A stretch of 7,426 nt of DNA from Actinomycetota bacterium (GTDB lineage: Bacteria > Actinomycetota > Actinomycetes > S36-B12). Under the pieces are notes generated by a model. It made no database searches, was not told the origin of the DNA, and was given only the letters and a program-made list of their open reading frames with translations. Position 1 is the stretch's first letter. Every line of letters begins with the position of its first letter. This document shows positions 6,266-7,426 of this stretch, piece after piece. The stretch spans positions 1 through 7,426 of the forward strand of contig RGQW01000085.1 in NCBI GenBank assembly GCA_010029945.1. The letters run 5' to 3'. The translations under genes and the position numbers were made by a program.

Positions 6266-6270
6266 CACCC

Positions 6271-7426
6271 GTGTCGGGTACCCAGATCGCGACGGCTGAG
6301 GCCGTCATTGACAACGGTGCGCATGGAACGCGCACCGTCACCTTCGAGACCGGTCGACTCGCTCGACAGGCAGCAGGATCAGTCACCGTCTCCTTAGACG
6401 GCGGCACATTGCTGCTGAGCGCTACGACGGCATCGAAGAATCCGAAAGACCAATTCGACTTCTTCCCACTGACGGTGGACGTCGAGGAGCGCATGTATTC
6501 CGTGGGTCGCATCCCCGGATCGTTCTTCCGGCGAGAAGGCCGCCCCACCGAGGACGCGATTCTCACCTGCCGGTTGATCGACCGTCCGCTCCGACCGACC
6601 TTCAAGAAGGGCCTGCGTAATGAGGTCCAGGTCGTCGTCACGGTTATGTCGCTCAACCCCAATGACCTCTACGACGTTGTTGCCATCAATGGGGCGTCCG
6701 CGTCCACGCAACTGTCGGGACTGCCGTTCAGTGGACCGGTCGGCGGTGTGCGCATCGCCCTGATCGACGGCCAGTGGGTCGGCTTCCCGACGCACGAGCA
6801 ACTCGAGACGGCAGTGTTCGACATGGTTGTGGCCGGTCGAGTAGCCGGGGACGACGTCGCCATCATGATGGTCGAGGCCGAAGCCACCGACAAGACGATC
6901 GACCTCGTCGCCGGGGGCGCGCAAGCTCCCACAGAGGAGATCGTCGGCGCGGGCCTTGAAGCCGCGAAGCCCTTCATTCGGGCCCTGTGTGACGCGCAGC
7001 AGGAGTTGGCCGATGCGGCGGCGAAGCCCGTCGCGGACTACCCGGTCTTCCTGGAGTACGAAGACGACGCCTACGACGCCGTGGAGCGCCTAGCTCTCGC
7101 CGACGTGCGTGATGCTCTCGCCATTGTGGAGAAGGCTCCTCGCGAAGCACGTCTGGACGACATCAAGACCACCGTGGTCGCCGAACTGGCCGCGAACTTC
7201 GAAGGCCGGGAGAAGGAACTCTCCGCGGCGTTTCGAGCGGTCACCAAGACGGCGGTACGCGACCGCGTGCTTCGCGACAAGGTGCGCATTGATGGACGAG
7301 GGCTCACCGACATTCGTTCGCTCAGCGCCGAGGTGGACATCCTGCCGCGGACCCACGGCTCGGCACTGTTCGAGCGTGGAGAAACGCAGATTCTGGGCGT
7401 CACGACGTTGAACATGCTGCGCATGG
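6271..7426 (+). CDS. pnp: Polyribonucleotide nucleotidyltransferase (PNPase), 3'-truncated by the window
   Basis: PNPase is a trimeric phosphorolytic 3'-5' exoribonuclease of mRNA turnover; the actinobacterial type has also been called guanosine pentaphosphate synthetase I. The GTG start has a near-perfect Shine-Dalgarno AGGAGG at 6260-6265. The 385 visible residues cover the first RNase PH domain, with GRIPGSFFRREGRPTEDAIL (FFRRE at 85-89), CRLIDRPLRPTF and GLPFSGPVGGVRIALIDG. The all-helical linker domain follows (about residues 230-330). The second RNase PH domain begins around IDGRG (340-344), with ILPRTHGSALFERGETQ. Only its start is present; the catalytic part of this domain and the KH and S1 RNA-binding domains lie beyond the window. 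Family length in actinobacteria is roughly 740 residues, so about half is here. It follows rpsO in the usual order, after a structured 252-bp leader. Confidence 0.96.
   Translation, partial: MSGTQIATAEAVIDNGAHGTRTVTFETGRLARQAAGSVTVSLDGGTLLLSATTASKNPKDQFDFFPLTVDVEERMYSVGRIPGSFFRREGRPTEDAILTCRLIDRPLRPTFKKGLRNEVQVVVTVMSLNPNDLYDVVAINGASASTQLSGLPFSGPVGGVRIALIDGQWVGFPTHEQLETAVFDMVVAGRVAGDDVAIMMVEAEATDKTIDLVAGGAQAPTEEIVGAGLEAAKPFIRALCDAQQELADAAAKPVADYPVFLEYEDDAYDAVERLALADVRDALAIVEKAPREARLDDIKTTVVAELAANFEGREKELSAAFRAVTKTAVRDRVLRDKVRIDGRGLTDIRSLSAEVDILPRTHGSALFERGETQILGVTTLNMLRM

Overview
The window is a GC-rich stretch of bacterial chromosome carrying the 'translation and RNA' cluster typical of Actinomycetota: infB, rbfA, truB, ribF, rpsO and pnp, in that order on the + strand. 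The wording of the IF-2, RbfA, RibF and PNPase proteins, the frequent GTG starts and the G/C-rich third codon positions all fit an actinobacterium. I cannot name the genus. No tRNA, rRNA, CRISPR array, insertion sequence or phage gene is visible.

Layout. Bases 1-1626 hold the 3' part of infB (IF-2), which enters from outside the window. It is broken near base 1144: about 100 residues usually found between domain II and the middle of domain III are absent, and the reading frame changes at the same point. Because IF-2 is essential, this is either an assembly or sequencing error or a remarkable lesion. rbfA (1682-2116) and truB (2127-3110) follow closely and probably share its transcript. A 533-residue drug-transporter-like MFS gene lies on the opposite strand (3052-4653), between truB and ribF, which are commonly adjacent. 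Its 3' end overlaps that of truB by 59 bp. A 92-bp gap between two GTG codons (4654-4745) separates it from ribF, and each side has a TANNNT -10-like box 6-7 nt before its GTG, suggesting divergent leaderless transcripts. ribF (4722-5645) is followed by a 103-bp leader with two tandem hairpins, then rpsO (5749-6018). A 252-bp rpsO-pnp spacer contains several hairpins, including one that covers the pnp ribosome-binding site. pnp starts at GTG 6271 and runs off the window end.

How it works together. IF-2 and RbfA act in translation initiation and 30S maturation, TruB modifies the tRNA T-loop, S15 is an early 30S assembly protein, and PNPase degrades RNA. RibF makes FMN and FAD and is a regular syntenic neighbour rather than a ribosome factor. 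The MFS exporter is the only accessory gene. I found no clearly novel multi-gene system. The points most worth checking are the infB junction, the candidate RNA control elements before rpsO and pnp, the divergent leaderless promoters, and a 12-bp perfect inverted repeat inside the MFS gene.
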